A stretch of 64,000 bases of DNA from Polaribacter sp. BAL334 (GTDB lineage Bacteria; Bacteroidota; Bacteroidia; Flavobacteriales; Flavobacteriaceae): the NCBI RefSeq assembly GCF_015767435.1, contig NZ_JADWOV010000230.1:1-64000 (forward strand), in the 5' to 3' direction. Below the pieces are notes generated by a model. It searched no databases, was not told where the DNA came from, and worked only from the letters and a program-made list of their open reading frames with translations. Shown piece by piece: positions 41,401 through 52,010 of this stretch. Each line of letters opens with the position of its first letter. Positions within the stretch are counted from its first letter, which is position 1. The position numbers were made by a program, and so were the translations under genes.

Positions 41401-43968
41401 GTCGTTATTTGCATCAATTCCATTGTGACCAGCTTCCACTAAATCAAAAATTCCGTCGTTGTCAGAATCCACATCTAAATGATTTGGAAATCCGTCATTA
41501 TCTGTGTCAATACCTGTTGTGATTCCGTTGAAAACGTCATCCAAACCGTCTTCATTTGCATCAACACCTGACAAGGTAATTTTTGGTGAAGAGCTTTCAA
41601 AAACATCAGGAATTCCGTCATTATCTGAATCAACATCAAACATATCTTCAATACCATCACCATCAGAGTCTTTACCAAAACAAGTTAATTGAATATTTCC
41701 TCTAAAAATAGTTGAAGATGAAATTCCAGATGATTGATGCTCAAAAACAAATTGATTGACTTGATTTGCAAAAAACTGGAAAGTAGTTGCAGAGCCAGCA
41801 GTATTAGATTTGTATTTAAATCGAATTTCTGAGGAAGAGAAAAATCGAGTATTAGATTCAAATTCACCATCAAAATTAGTATCTATTAACAATTGATCAT
41901 CAGGATCTAATAAGGTGATGTTTTTGTTATTTGGACTAACTCTAACAATAAAGAATTCACCATCATTGATGGTGTGAGAGTCCAAATTACTTTGGCGAAA
42001 CAAGAAATTTATATTTTGATTAAAGTTTAGTTCAAAAACTGAATTTGAATTATTTGCAGGGTTTACCGTTGAAACAAAATTTCCACTAGTATCTCCAATG
42101 ATGGAATTAGTAGCTTCTGTTTTTGTAATGTTACTTGATGTTATGGTATTGTTTGTAGAACTATCTTGAAAAATAATAAAAGGATTTTCAATATCAGAGA
42201 GGTTCATGGTTGCATTGCCAAGAGATTCATCACAATTTGAAATTCCGTCATTATCTAAGTCAATATCTAAATTGTCAATAATTAAATCACCATCAAAATC
42301 ATCAGGGCAAATACTTACTGTAATTTCAACCGATTCAAAAGTAGCTCCAGTACAATCAGCTGTTCCAATTAATTTATATTTTCCGGGTTCAGATTCTAAA
42401 GGTTTATAATTCGCATTTGAGCTTCTTTCTTCCCAATCTGAAGTATTTTCATTGAAATAGTACCACTTAAAACTATCAAATAAATCAGTATTTGCAGCTT
42501 CTAAAGTTACATTAGGAATACAGCTCCCTAATGTTGATACTGTAGTTTCAAAATTAATTTCAGGTGCAGAAGGAAAACCAGAGTAAAATGCACCAGTTGT
42601 AGCAGCCCCATTTCTATTAAAATAGGCACAATATAGCTCTTGGTCACTGTTTACTTTTACATTACCTGTTAATCCTGTTACAGTATACGTAACATAATTA
42701 GAATTTCCAGTAACATCAAATGGTCCTTGTGAATTAAAACTAGAAATATTTTGGTCATTAATGGTAATAGCAGCTCCTTTATTAGTAACAATCGTAACAC
42801 CTCCAGAAAGCGTAAAGTTTCCAATTCTATCTATACTAGCAATATTATCAACATCTCCCTTATTTTCACAACTTAAAGGAGGCACAAAAAATAATCCTTG
42901 ATTGGCTTTAGAGGTACTTCCTCCAATACCTTGATAAACAAAAACATCTTTAGTCGTTTCTACATACATATTGCCCAAAGAGCTAAATAAATTACCTTCT
43001 GCAACGTAGTACTGTCCTTTATTTATTGTGGTTACATTAGAGCCGTTTATTTTTACTTCTGTATTATCAAAATGAGCAATTAATAATACATTTTCAAATG
43101 AGTTTAATCCATTTCCTCTCACTAAAATATATTCGCTTCCAATTTTATCTGCACCTACGATTTGATCAAAACCATAGTCTTGGGTGGTTCCACCAGTTGA
43201 TGGATTATCAGCAAAGCTACCTGAAGCAGATCCTGAATTAACCACAATTGGTTTGTCGCTTTTTATTAATTTTCCAATTAGTTTTCCTGGATCTTCATTG
43301 CCACCTAAAGCTATTATGTAGCTTTCGCCTTCATTTAAATTAATGTTTGCAGGTATTGTAACACCACTTGGAAAAAGTGTTCCATTGGGAAGGTCCGATA
43401 AATCAATAAGTGTATTGTTTTCAGTAGCCATTATACTTGCAAATGTTGTATGACTAAAAGGAACTAATGGTTCATTTACTAAGCCACCAACCCTAAATTC
43501 TGTTCCCAAAGCAGAGGCTCCTTTACTTACTAAAGCACCTCCATGTATCGGACCTGCAGCATTTTGATTTGAAGAATTAACTCTTATGGAGACATATACT
43601 AGATCACTGGCTTCAATTATAAGTCCTTTATTTGTTATTTTATTTCCATTTAAGTTTGTTCTATTAATATGGAGTTGAGTATCATTATCTAAATCAGGAT
43701 TTCCGTTTTCATCCAAGATTATTTGTACAATCGGATTGCTATTTGACAAAAATCCTGAATATTCAGATAAATCTGGTCTACCAATAGCAGTAATTTTATA
43801 ACTTACATTAGTTGTTTTTGGAGTAGAAATATAAATATACTGTTCGCCAAAATCATCTCCCGATGTTAATGGCGGAATAAAGTGTTTTTTACTTAATTGA
43901 GCTGATGAAAATTGTGCAAAAAAAATGAATGCGAGTAAGCTTAAAAATCGGAAGTAAGTTTTAAACAT
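38431..43968 (-). CDS. Giant type IX-secreted protein with IgGFc-like domain, calcium-type repeats and type B sorting domain
   Basis: From ATG 43968 the product has 1,845 residues and starts MFKTYFRFLSLLAFIFFAQF, a signal peptide. The frame extends to 44067 but that adds 33 unlikely residues. An IgGFc-binding-like region spans about 25-460. Asp-rich DSDGDGIEDM and DSDNDGIPDV repeats of thrombospondin type 3 kind follow, encoded at about 41180-41690 and 42190-42315. Five tandem beta domains of about 100-120 residues contain CDDxxDG and IFVRV (about 39235-40800). The C-terminus FPKFFTPNGDGENDTWVV...NGTYNGTLLPSDDYWY is the gliding-motility-type (type B) sorting domain. Confidence 0.93.
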   Translation of the reverse strand: MFKTYFRFLSLLAFIFFAQFSSAQLSKKHFIPPLTSGDDFGEQYIYISTPKTTNVSYKITAIGRPDLSEYSGFLSNSNPIVQIILDENGNPDLDNDTQLHINRTNLNGNKITNKGLIIEASDLVYVSIRVNSSNQNAAGPIHGGALVSKGASALGTEFRVGGLVNEPLVPFSHTTFASIMATENNTLIDLSDLPNGTLFPSGVTIPANINLNEGESYIIALGGNEDPGKLIGKLIKSDKPIVVNSGSASGSFADNPSTGGTTQDYGFDQIVGADKIGSEYILVRGNGLNSFENVLLIAHFDNTEVKINGSNVTTINKGQYYVAEGNLFSSLGNMYVETTKDVFVYQGIGGSTSKANQGLFFVPPLSCENKGDVDNIASIDRIGNFTLSGGVTIVTNKGAAITINDQNISSFNSQGPFDVTGNSNYVTYTVTGLTGNVKVNSDQELYCAYFNRNGAATTGAFYSGFPSAPEINFETTVSTLGSCIPNVTLEAANTDLFDSFKWYYFNENTSDWEERSSNANYKPLESEPGKYKLIGTADCTGATFESVEITVSICPDDFDGDLIIDNLDIDLDNDGISNCDESLGNATMNLSDIENPFIIFQDSSTNNTITSSNITKTEATNSIIGDTSGNFVSTVNPANNSNSVFELNFNQNINFLFRQSNLDSHTINDGEFFIVRVSPNNKNITLLDPDDQLLIDTNFDGEFESNTRFFSSSEIRFKYKSNTAGSATTFQFFANQVNQFVFEHQSSGISSSTIFRGNIQLTCFGKDSDGDGIEDMFDVDSDNDGIPDVFESSSPKITLSGVDANEDGLDDVFNGITTGIDTDNDGFPNHLDVDSDNDGIFDLVEAGHNGIDANNDGILDNAIVANVGSNGLLNSLETAADTKILALNYTIFDTDADDIFNFLELDSDNDECFDVIEAGFTDNGSGILLATPFGVDANGKVTNNADGYTAPNANYITAAPIVIITPFENVTFCENNSDVITIDSNADQFQWEVSTDNGVNWNPITDNAIYAGATTKDLQITNTPISFKNYQYRVLLSRTGNSCVQKPSNSIILDVNPEPVTQDEVFLLQCDDDLDRISTINLTEAEISISANYQNETFTYFATQADAIAGSPEVADKLRYPVNQIGEAWVRTISSDGCYRISKINLQVEAAADVAYNKEFDAICDDFLQADGTSGPLNDDTDGITNFDFSIATSEILAFFPTALQPDLEVSYYETSADRTAVINKIIDISNYRNTNYPSDITRQTIYFKITNKNNNDCSGTGELYLKTNTVPVANAVADLELCDDANDGDGTNGIVQNFDLESQTATILGSQNPADFTVTYHLSLADSETGNNPQTTPFANTTRDLQTIFIRVTNNTTGCFTNHTRFNLIVNPLPIANFVADLEVCDDNSDGSARNGFSQIIDLESQTAGILGTQDASIYTVTYHRSLADAQIGNNPLISPYSSTTPNRETIFVRVYNANTQCANGISNFDVIVNPEPIFQVPTNLAYCDNLDDGDDTNSVIQTIDLDSKITEILGTTQSPTDFTVTFHSSQANATLGNAPISSPYTNTNATETIFVRIQNRRTGCVNDDAFFDVIVNPLPSFGVSSPQILCLNDLPLNIAAENPMDVYTYEWTNESGTVLGTFDNLNVTSGGKYFVTATSTNGTLCSRTAMIEVNESNIAVLENSFVTIIDESTNIGSQNNLSISIDTISNDLGPGEYQFAIVNTDTNERFPFAGFQDEPLFENLEGGIYQIIVNDKNGCSPDATLLVSVIQFPKFFTPNGDGENDTWVVKGANRTFYPNASINIFNRYGKLVAQVPIDSQGWNGTYNGTLLPSDDYWYNITLIPADTTKPTINKKGNFSLLRK

Positions 43969-44148
43969 AATTAATTTTAAAAAATAGATTTGTAAAAGTA
44001 AAAAGAATTTATAAAAGATTCTAAGTAAAGCTATTTTTGATGTTGAATAAATTTTTACTTGAACCATTTCTTTTTTTTAGATAAAATGAATTTTTATAAA
44101 TTGATAAAATAATTACCTTAGTTAAAAATTATAGAACGATTTAAAACC

Positions 44149-44736
44149 ATGAATATTCCATCAAAAGTAAAAAATATAACCTCAAAAGTAATATCTAGCT
44201 TTTGGGGAACTCTTGAGCAAATTAATTTTGATTTTACTTTTAAAAACGGAAAATCAGTAAACCTAACCCATGAGGTTTATGGAAAAAGTGATGGTGTTGC
44301 CATTTTATTATACAATTCAATTACAAAAAAAGTAGTTTTATCCAAACAATTTAGAATGCCTGTTTTGGTGGCTGGTATCAATCAAGGATATTCTATTAAG
44401 GTAGTTGGTGGTGCAATTGATAAAAATGAAACTCCAGAAAACTGCGCCATTCGCGAAACTGAAGAAGAAGTAGGTTATAAAATTTCATCTGTAAAAAAAG
44501 TAACTACTTCCTTTTTATCTCCAGGAATTTTAAAAGAAAAAGTACATCTTTTTATTGGAGAATATTTTGATCAAAACAAAACTGAAAATGGAGGAGGAGT
44601 TGCCGCTGAAAATGAAGAAATTGAAATGTTAGAAATTTCTTTTAGTAAGGCTTTGCAAATGATTAAAAACCAAGAAATTATTGATGCTAGAACAATAATT
44701 TTACTTCAATATCTTAAAATTGAAGGCATTATGTGA
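44149..44736 (+). CDS. NUDIX hydrolase, NudK-like
   Basis: The 195-residue protein carries a NUDIX box GGAIDKNETPENCAIRETEEEV matching GX5EX7REUXEEXGU, with the Mg2+-binding glutamates present. Size and LTHEVYGKSDGVAILLYNS at the start resemble GDP-mannose or ADP-ribose pyrophosphatases of the NudK/NudF type. It would cleave a nucleoside diphosphate sugar. It is divergent from the giant secreted gene and starts the forward block that includes the redox set. Confidence 0.9.
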   Translation: MNIPSKVKNITSKVISSFWGTLEQINFDFTFKNGKSVNLTHEVYGKSDGVAILLYNSITKKVVLSKQFRMPVLVAGINQGYSIKVVGGAIDKNETPENCAIRETEEEVGYKISSVKKVTTSFLSPGILKEKVHLFIGEYFDQNKTENGGGVAAENEEIEMLEISFSKALQMIKNQEIIDARTIILLQYLKIEGIM

Positions 44737-44762
44737 TTGCTATTTAAATTTCATTTTTAAAT

Positions 44763-44795
44763 AATTCCTTGGATTTATTTTCCTTGGTAAATAAA
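44763..44795 (+). promoter_or_regulatory. Two overlapping CCTTGG-centred palindromes (predicted MarR operators)
   Basis: Site B (44774-44795, arms TTTATTTTCC and GGTAAATAAA, 9 of 10 matching) is centred on CCTTGG. Site A (44763-44776) has the same CCTTGG core with shorter arms. A related site TTTCCAAGGAAA occurs before the first pirin gene. The promoter's TTG lies within site B, so a bound regulator would block it. Confidence 0.6.
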
Positions 44796-44814
44796 ATTTT
44801 ATTTTGTAAATTTG
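44784..44814 (+). promoter_or_regulatory. Promoter of the FMN-reductase/glutaredoxin-like/MarR operon
   Basis: TTG (44784-44786) and TAAATTTG (44807-44814) are separated by 20 bases, a full Bacteroidota consensus. The leader is about 14 bases. The TTG is inside the palindromic operator. Confidence 0.65.
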
Positions 44815-44833
44815 CATCATAAAATAATTTAAG

Positions 44834-45367
44834 ATGAAAAAAATACTAGCATTTGCAGGAAGTACAAGTTCAACATCTATCAATAAAAAATTGGCAACTT
44901 TTGCTGCTGAAAATTTAGAAAACACCCAGTTTGATATCATTGATTTACGCGATTTTCCGATGGAAATTTACAGTTCAGATGCAGAAAAAATAGGTTTTCC
45001 TGAAAACGCAAAAAAGTTTACATCATTACTTGATAATTACGATGGTTTTATCCTTTCATTAGCAGAACACAATGGTTCATATGCAGCAGCTTTTAAGAAT
45101 ATTTATGACTGGAGTTCAAGAATTCAAAATAAGGTTTTTAGAGATAAACCATTGTTATTAATGGCAACTTCACCAGGACCAAGAGGTGGCTTGACTGTTT
45201 TAGAAGCAGGAGCTGATCGTTTTGCAAGAATGGGAGCCAAGGAAGTAATTTCTTTTTCTCTACCGAGTTTTGGTGACAATTTTAAAGAAGGTAAAATCGT
45301 AAACGAATCATTATTTGCATCGTTAAAAGAAAAAATTAGTGAATTTGAAAATGCTGTAAATCAGTAA
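44834..45367 (+). CDS. NADPH-dependent FMN reductase family protein
   Basis: The 177-residue flavodoxin-fold protein has the FMN-phosphate loop GSTSSTSINKKLA (about 9-21) and the SLAEHNGSYAAAFKNIYDW active-site region (about 75-93), both typical of azoreductase/quinone-reductase type NAD(P)H:FMN oxidoreductases. It could reduce quinones or other electrophiles. It starts an apparent operon with a glutaredoxin-like gene (3-base gap) and marR (2-base gap). Confidence 0.9.
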   Translation: MKKILAFAGSTSSTSINKKLATFAAENLENTQFDIIDLRDFPMEIYSSDAEKIGFPENAKKFTSLLDNYDGFILSLAEHNGSYAAAFKNIYDWSSRIQNKVFRDKPLLLMATSPGPRGGLTVLEAGADRFARMGAKEVISFSLPSFGDNFKEGKIVNESLFASLKEKISEFENAVNQ

Positions 45368-45370
45368 TCT

Positions 45371-45619
45371 ATGAAGATTATTCTATATGGTAAACAAGGT
45401 CACGCGTATACAGTTGCATTTAAGAATTTTTTAAATTCAACGGATCAGCTTTACGTTTACAAAGATGTCTCTAAAGATATTGAAGCAAGGGAACACAGTA
45501 AAAGATTGTATAAGGGCGTGGTTAAATTCCCCACATTATTTGTTGATGATCAAGTGTTTTTAACACCAACTACAGAAGAGTTTAACAAAATCATGCAAGA
45601 TTTAAAATTGAGAGCATAA
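45371..45619 (+). CDS. Glutaredoxin-like protein without active-site cysteines
   Basis: The 82-residue protein has the glutaredoxin fold: a beta strand MKIILYG, then QGHAYTVAFKNFL, a helix, FPTLFVDDQVFL in the GSH-binding cis-Pro region, and a C-terminal helix. Where glutaredoxins have Cys-x-x-Cys, this has His11-Ala-Tyr-Thr14, and no cysteine occurs in the whole protein. It cannot do dithiol or monothiol chemistry. A binding or regulatory role next to MarR is likely but unproven. Confidence 0.85.
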   Translation: MKIILYGKQGHAYTVAFKNFLNSTDQLYVYKDVSKDIEAREHSKRLYKGVVKFPTLFVDDQVFLTPTTEEFNKIMQDLKLRA

Positions 45620-45621
45620 TC

Positions 45622-46059
45622 ATGGGAGATATTTCAAAAGACATAAAATCGAGTTTTAAAAATAATAAAGTTAAAGCATTAATCAATATCAAATATACCT
45701 CAAATTGGTTGAGTAGTATTGAAAATGAATATTTTAAGCCTTACGGAATTTCGCCTCAACAATACAATATTTTAAGTATTTTAAGAGGAGCAAAAGACCG
45801 TGTAAAAGTTCAAATTGTGAAAGATAGAATGATAGAACGTTCACCAAATGCCACTCGTTTGATGGACAAATTATGTGATAAAAAACTCATTGAAAGAACA
45901 CGTTGTGAAGAAGATAGAAGAGTGGTGTATGTTAAAATTTCCAATGAAGGTTTGGAAATGTTAGCCACTATTGACGATACTAAAAGCATGTCTTTTTTAG
46001 AAAAATTATCGGAAGAAGAAGCTGCAATTTTGAGTAATCTGTTAGATAAAATTCGATAA
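45622..46059 (+). CDS. MarR-family transcriptional regulator
   Basis: The 145-residue protein has the winged helix of MarR: ISPQQYNILSILRG, VKDRMIERSPNATRLMDKLCDKKLIERTR and the wing CEEDRRVVYVKISNEG. It contains Cys residues in the wing region (CDKKLIERTRCEEDRR) that might respond to oxidants. It lies two bases after the glutaredoxin-like gene and probably represses the whole redox set through the palindromes at 44774-44795 and 46073-46094. Confidence 0.92.
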   Translation: MGDISKDIKSSFKNNKVKALINIKYTSNWLSSIENEYFKPYGISPQQYNILSILRGAKDRVKVQIVKDRMIERSPNATRLMDKLCDKKLIERTRCEEDRRVVYVKISNEGLEMLATIDDTKSMSFLEKLSEEEAAILSNLLDKIR

Positions 46060-46072
46060 AAAAATTTAAAAA

Positions 46073-46094
46073 AATAGTTTCCAAGGAAATTATT
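46073..46094. promoter_or_regulatory. Palindrome upstream of the pirin gene (second predicted MarR operator)
   Basis: Arms AATAGTTTCC and GGAAATTATT match at 9 of 10 positions about a central AA. The core TTTCCwwGGAAA is shared with the palindrome before the FMN reductase gene. It lies 15 bases before the pirin ATG. Confidence 0.6.
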
Positions 46095-46109
46095 TTAATT
46101 GTAAAAAAA

Positions 46110-46979
46110 ATGAAAATAATAAAAACAATTCAACATTTAGTTCCAAGTCCTTTTGTAAATATGGGACCTATAAAATTGCGTCAACCATTACCAACTGAAG
46201 GTATTGAAAATGTAGATCCTTTTTTGTTATTGCATCATTATGGGCCTTATGCAATTTCGGAATTTAACAATCCTTTTGATTTGGGGCCACATCCTCACAG
46301 AGGTTTTGAACCCATCACTTTGTTGTTTAAAGGAGAACAATTTCATAGAGATTCTCTAGGAAATGAAATGGTTGTCAAAGCAGGAGGTGTTCAATGGACA
46401 ACTGCTGGACGTGGAATTATTCACGCAGAAGCACCAACCAAAGAGTTTGTGAAAAAAGGAGGTGATTTAGAAGGAATTCAGTTGTGGTTGAATTTGCCTT
46501 CAACTCATAAAATGATGCTTGCAAATTATCAACATTTGGAAGATGAACAAATTCCAAAACTATTTTCACAGGATAAAAAAGTGCAATTAAATATAGTTGC
46601 AGGAAACCAATCAATAAAATCTGGATTGATTAAAACCAAAACTGAAGTCAATGTTTTTACAGCAATTGCGCAAGAAAAAGGAGAAATGTCCATTGATATT
46701 CCTGAAAATCATCAATCATTGATTTATCTTCTTGAGGGTGAAATTTTAGTAAATGATAAAGAAATATTGAAAAAAGGAGAAAATCAGATGATTACCTTTC
46801 ATCAAGATGGAAATTCTGTAAAATTTGAGGCGAAATCTCAAAGTACTATTTTGATTTTATCTGGAGCGCCAATCAATGAAAAAGTGACGCAATATGGACC
46901 TTTTGTGATGAATACGCAAACCGAAATTTTGGAAGCAATGCGTGACTACAATCAAGGAAAAATGGGGTATTTGTATTAA
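46110..46979 (+). CDS. Pirin family protein
   Basis: The 289-residue bicupin is full-length pirin. The N-terminal cupin shows DPFLLLHHYGP, the metal ligands DLGPHPHRGFEPITLLF and the GGVQWTTAGRGIIHAEAP signature, whose His residues bind Fe. The C-terminal cupin spans about 170-289. Bacterial pirins have quercetinase-like or redox-sensing roles. It lies 50 bases after marR and shares its operator type. Confidence 0.93.
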   Translation: MKIIKTIQHLVPSPFVNMGPIKLRQPLPTEGIENVDPFLLLHHYGPYAISEFNNPFDLGPHPHRGFEPITLLFKGEQFHRDSLGNEMVVKAGGVQWTTAGRGIIHAEAPTKEFVKKGGDLEGIQLWLNLPSTHKMMLANYQHLEDEQIPKLFSQDKKVQLNIVAGNQSIKSGLIKTKTEVNVFTAIAQEKGEMSIDIPENHQSLIYLLEGEILVNDKEILKKGENQMITFHQDGNSVKFEAKSQSTILILSGAPINEKVTQYGPFVMNTQTEILEAMRDYNQGKMGYLY

Positions 46980-47028
46980 TTCAGGGTCAAAATTCAAGAT
47001 TTAAAATTCAAAAAATTAAAGAAAAAAT

Positions 47029-47733
47029 ATGAAAACAATAATTCACAAAGCAGCATCAAGAGGATTTGCCAATCATGGTTGGTTGCAGTCCTATCATACT
47101 TTTAGTTTTGCTGGATATCACAATCCTGAAAGAATGAATTTCGGAATGTTACGTGTGTTGAATGACGATATTGTAAAACCTAAAATGGGTTTTGGAACTC
47201 ATCCTCACAACAATATGGAAATCATTTCGATTCCAATTTCTGGAGCACTTTCTCATAAAGATAGTATGAATAACCAACGTTCCATTGAAGTTGGAGAAGT
47301 GCAAGTGATGAGTGCAGGAACAGGTTTAACACATTCAGAATTTAACGATGGTAATTCAGATGTTAATTTTTTACAACTTTGGATTTTTCCAGAGCAACAA
47401 AATGTAACTCCTTTTTATGACCAAAAAAAGTTTGAAGCGTCAGAAAGGAAGAATAAATTTCAAGCTTTGATTTCACCAAGAACCAATCAAATCGAAGGTT
47501 CATTACCCGTAAATCAACAAGCTTATATTTTTATGATTGATATTACATCAGATTTTGAAATTGAGTATGAATTGAAAAATGGTGCGTATTTTTTTCTGAT
47601 TGATGGTGAAATTTCTATTGCCAATGAAATTCTAGAAAAACGTGATGCAATTGGAATTCACGATATTGACAAAGTAACTGTAAAAGCAAAAAAGGAGAGT
47701 AAACTTCTAATAATTGATGTTCCAATGAGTTAA
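47029..47733 (+). CDS. Second pirin-like bicupin (YhaK type)
   Basis: The 234-residue protein is a shorter pirin with SFAGYHNPERMNFGMLRVLNDD, the metal-binding FGTHPHNNMEIISIP and GEVQVMSAGTGLTHSEFN, the usual Fe-ligand segment. E. coli YhaK has this size. It follows the larger pirin after 50 bases and probably belongs to the same regulon. Confidence 0.92.
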   Translation: MKTIIHKAASRGFANHGWLQSYHTFSFAGYHNPERMNFGMLRVLNDDIVKPKMGFGTHPHNNMEIISIPISGALSHKDSMNNQRSIEVGEVQVMSAGTGLTHSEFNDGNSDVNFLQLWIFPEQQNVTPFYDQKKFEASERKNKFQALISPRTNQIEGSLPVNQQAYIFMIDITSDFEIEYELKNGAYFFLIDGEISIANEILEKRDAIGIHDIDKVTVKAKKESKLLIIDVPMS

Positions 47734-47854
47734 ATTTCATTGAAATTTTCAAAATTTCCTTCAAGGTTTCAAGCCTTGTAGCTTTTATAATTCATCATAT
47801 TTCTAGACTGAGTCAAAGAATAATTTTCTTTGGCTTTTTCTTTTCGAAAAATAA

Positions 47855-49930
<2,076 letters not shown>

Positions 49931-49983
49931 AAAATTTCAAGAATTTTATGGATATTTGCTGTTCAACAAAATTTATTGATTTT

Positions 49984-50166
49984 ATGGGTATGAATAAAAA
50001 TACAGTCCTTGGTTGGGCTACTTTGATTATGATTATTGTTGGATTGGCTCTCATTGCTTTAGGAGCTTTCAGGTATGATGATGTTGCTGGTTGGGGTTTT
50101 GCTTCAGTTGGCATTGGTTTTTTTGCGATAGCTTGGGTATTTAATGCTTTGAAAGGTCGCGTTTAA
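49984..50166 (+). CDS. CAL67264-type small membrane protein
   Basis: From ATG 49984 the product has 60 residues with two membrane segments: NTVLGWATLIMIIVGLALIA and GWGFASVGIGFFAIAWVF, joined by ALGAFRYDDVA and ending NALKGRV. It matches the small CAL67264 proteins of Flavobacteriia. The frame extends left to 49780 over the end of fadH, but that part is out-of-frame fadH sequence. It lies 30 bases before ettA, a neighbour I associate with this family. Confidence 0.85.
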   Translation: MGMNKNTVLGWATLIMIIVGLALIALGAFRYDDVAGWGFASVGIGFFAIAWVFNALKGRV

Positions 50167-50196
50167 TTCTTTTTTTCAATTTAATTTTATAAGAAA

Positions 50197-51888
50197 ATGT
50201 CAGACGATAAGAAAGTCATCTTTTCGATGAATAGGGTTTCTAAAACCTATCAATCAGCAGGAAAACAAGTTTTAAAAGATATTTATTTAAGTTTTTTTTA
50301 TGGAGCTAAAATCGGAATTCTCGGTTTAAATGGTTCTGGAAAATCTACTTTGTTAAAAATTATTGCTGGAGTTGAAAAAAATTACCAAGGTGAAGTTACG
50401 TTTTCTCCAGGCTATAAAGTAGGATATTTAGAGCAAGAGCCTCAATTAGATCCTGAAAAAACGGTTTTAGAAATTGTGAGAGAAGGTGTTGCTGAAACAG
50501 TTGCCATTTTAGATGAATACAACAAAATCAACGATATGTTTGGTTTGGAAGAAGTATATTCTGATGCTGATAAAATGGATAAACTCATGGCAAAGCAAGC
50601 AGAATTACAAGATAAAATTGATGCTGCAAATGCTTGGGAATTAGACACTAAGCTTGAAATTGCCATGGACGCTTTGCGCACTCCAGATGCTGATAAAAAA
50701 ATCGGAATTTTATCAGGTGGAGAAAAAAGACGAGTAGCTTTGTGTAGATTGTTATTGCAAGAACCCGAAATTTTATTACTTGATGAACCTACAAACCACT
50801 TGGATGCTGAATCTGTTCATTGGTTAGAACATCATTTAGCGGAATACAAAGGAACAGTGATTGCAGTGACTCATGACCGATATTTTTTAGATAATGTTGC
50901 TGGTTGGATTTTAGAATTGGATAGAGGAGAAGGCATTCCTTGGAAAGGAAATTATTCTTCTTGGCTTGACCAAAAATCTCAAAGAATGGCTTTAGAGAGT
51001 AAAGTGGCTTCTAAGCGTCAAAAAACCTTGGAACGTGAGCTTGAATGGGTTCGTCAAGGAGCAAAAGGACGTCAAACCAAACAAAAAGCGCGTTTACAAA
51101 ACTATGACAAACTGTTAAGTCAAGACCAAAAACAAGTTGACGAAAAATTGGAAATTTATATTCCAAATGGTCCACGTTTAGGTACAAATGTAATTGAAGC
51201 ATCCTCAGTTTCAAAAGCGTATGATGATAAATTGTTATATGAAAATCTAGAATTTAAACTTCCTCAAGCTGGAATTGTAGGAATTATTGGTCCAAATGGA
51301 GCTGGAAAAACCACTATTTTCAGAATGATTATGGGCGAAGAAAATCCGGATAATGGAAGTTTTAAAGTGGGCGAAACAGCTAAAATTGCCTATGTTGATC
51401 AAAGTCACTCAAATATTGATCCAGAAAAAACGATTTGGGAAAATTTTGCTGATGGACAAGATTTGGTGATGATGGGAGGAAGACAAGTAAATTCAAGAGC
51501 GTATTTGAGTAGATTTAATTTTTCTGGAAATGAGCAAAATAAAAAGGTTTCAACTTTGTCTGGAGGCGAAAGAAACCGCTTGCATTTGGCGATGACTTTG
51601 AAAGAAGAAGGAAACGTTTTGTTATTAGATGAGCCAACAAACGATTTGGATGTTAATACGTTACGTGCCTTAGAAGAAGGACTTGAAAACTTTGCTGGTT
51701 GTGCCGTTGTTATTTCTCACGATAGATGGTTTTTAGACAGAATTTGTACGCATATTTTGGCATTTGAAGGGGACAGTCAAGTGTATTTTTTTGAAGGTTC
51801 TTTCTCTGATTATGAGGAAAATAAGAAAAAACGTTTGGGCGGAGATTTAATGCCAAAGCGATTGAAATACAAAAAGTTAATTCGATAA
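50197..51888 (+). CDS. ettA: Energy-dependent translational throttle protein EttA (ABC-F)
   Basis: EttA binds the ribosomal E site and gates the first elongation steps in response to the ATP/ADP ratio. The 563-residue protein has two ABC domains, each with Walker A (GLNGSGKSTLL, GPNGAGKTTIF), signature LSGGEKRRVAL or LSGGERNRLHL, and Walker B LLLDEPTNHLD or LLLDEPTNDLD. The arm and linker region (about 240-310) has the basic KSQRMALESKVASKRQKTL. It is in the usual neighbourhood with the small membrane gene. Confidence 0.95.
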   Translation: MSDDKKVIFSMNRVSKTYQSAGKQVLKDIYLSFFYGAKIGILGLNGSGKSTLLKIIAGVEKNYQGEVTFSPGYKVGYLEQEPQLDPEKTVLEIVREGVAETVAILDEYNKINDMFGLEEVYSDADKMDKLMAKQAELQDKIDAANAWELDTKLEIAMDALRTPDADKKIGILSGGEKRRVALCRLLLQEPEILLLDEPTNHLDAESVHWLEHHLAEYKGTVIAVTHDRYFLDNVAGWILELDRGEGIPWKGNYSSWLDQKSQRMALESKVASKRQKTLERELEWVRQGAKGRQTKQKARLQNYDKLLSQDQKQVDEKLEIYIPNGPRLGTNVIEASSVSKAYDDKLLYENLEFKLPQAGIVGIIGPNGAGKTTIFRMIMGEENPDNGSFKVGETAKIAYVDQSHSNIDPEKTIWENFADGQDLVMMGGRQVNSRAYLSRFNFSGNEQNKKVSTLSGGERNRLHLAMTLKEEGNVLLLDEPTNDLDVNTLRALEEGLENFAGCAVVISHDRWFLDRICTHILAFEGDSQVYFFEGSFSDYEENKKKRLGGDLMPKRLKYKKLIR

Positions 51889-51934
51889 TTTTTACTAAAA
51901 AGATAATTGCTATTTCATGACTATTGTCATGTTT

Positions 51935-51973
51935 AAACTTCATAAATTAATATATATTTATGAAGTTTTTTTA
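51935..51973 (+). terminator. ettA terminator
   Basis: A perfect 13-bp AT-rich stem (AAACTTCATAAAT/ATTTATGAAGTTT) followed by a T run 45 bases after the ettA stop. Confidence 0.75.
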
Positions 51974-52010
51974 TGAAAATTAATTAACCTTTAAACACAC
52001 AATAGAAATT

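Noticed and set aside
43969..44067. Upstream start for the giant secreted protein
   Set aside because: The 33 extra residues would put the signal peptide inside the protein; the ATG at 43968 gives a standard signal peptide.
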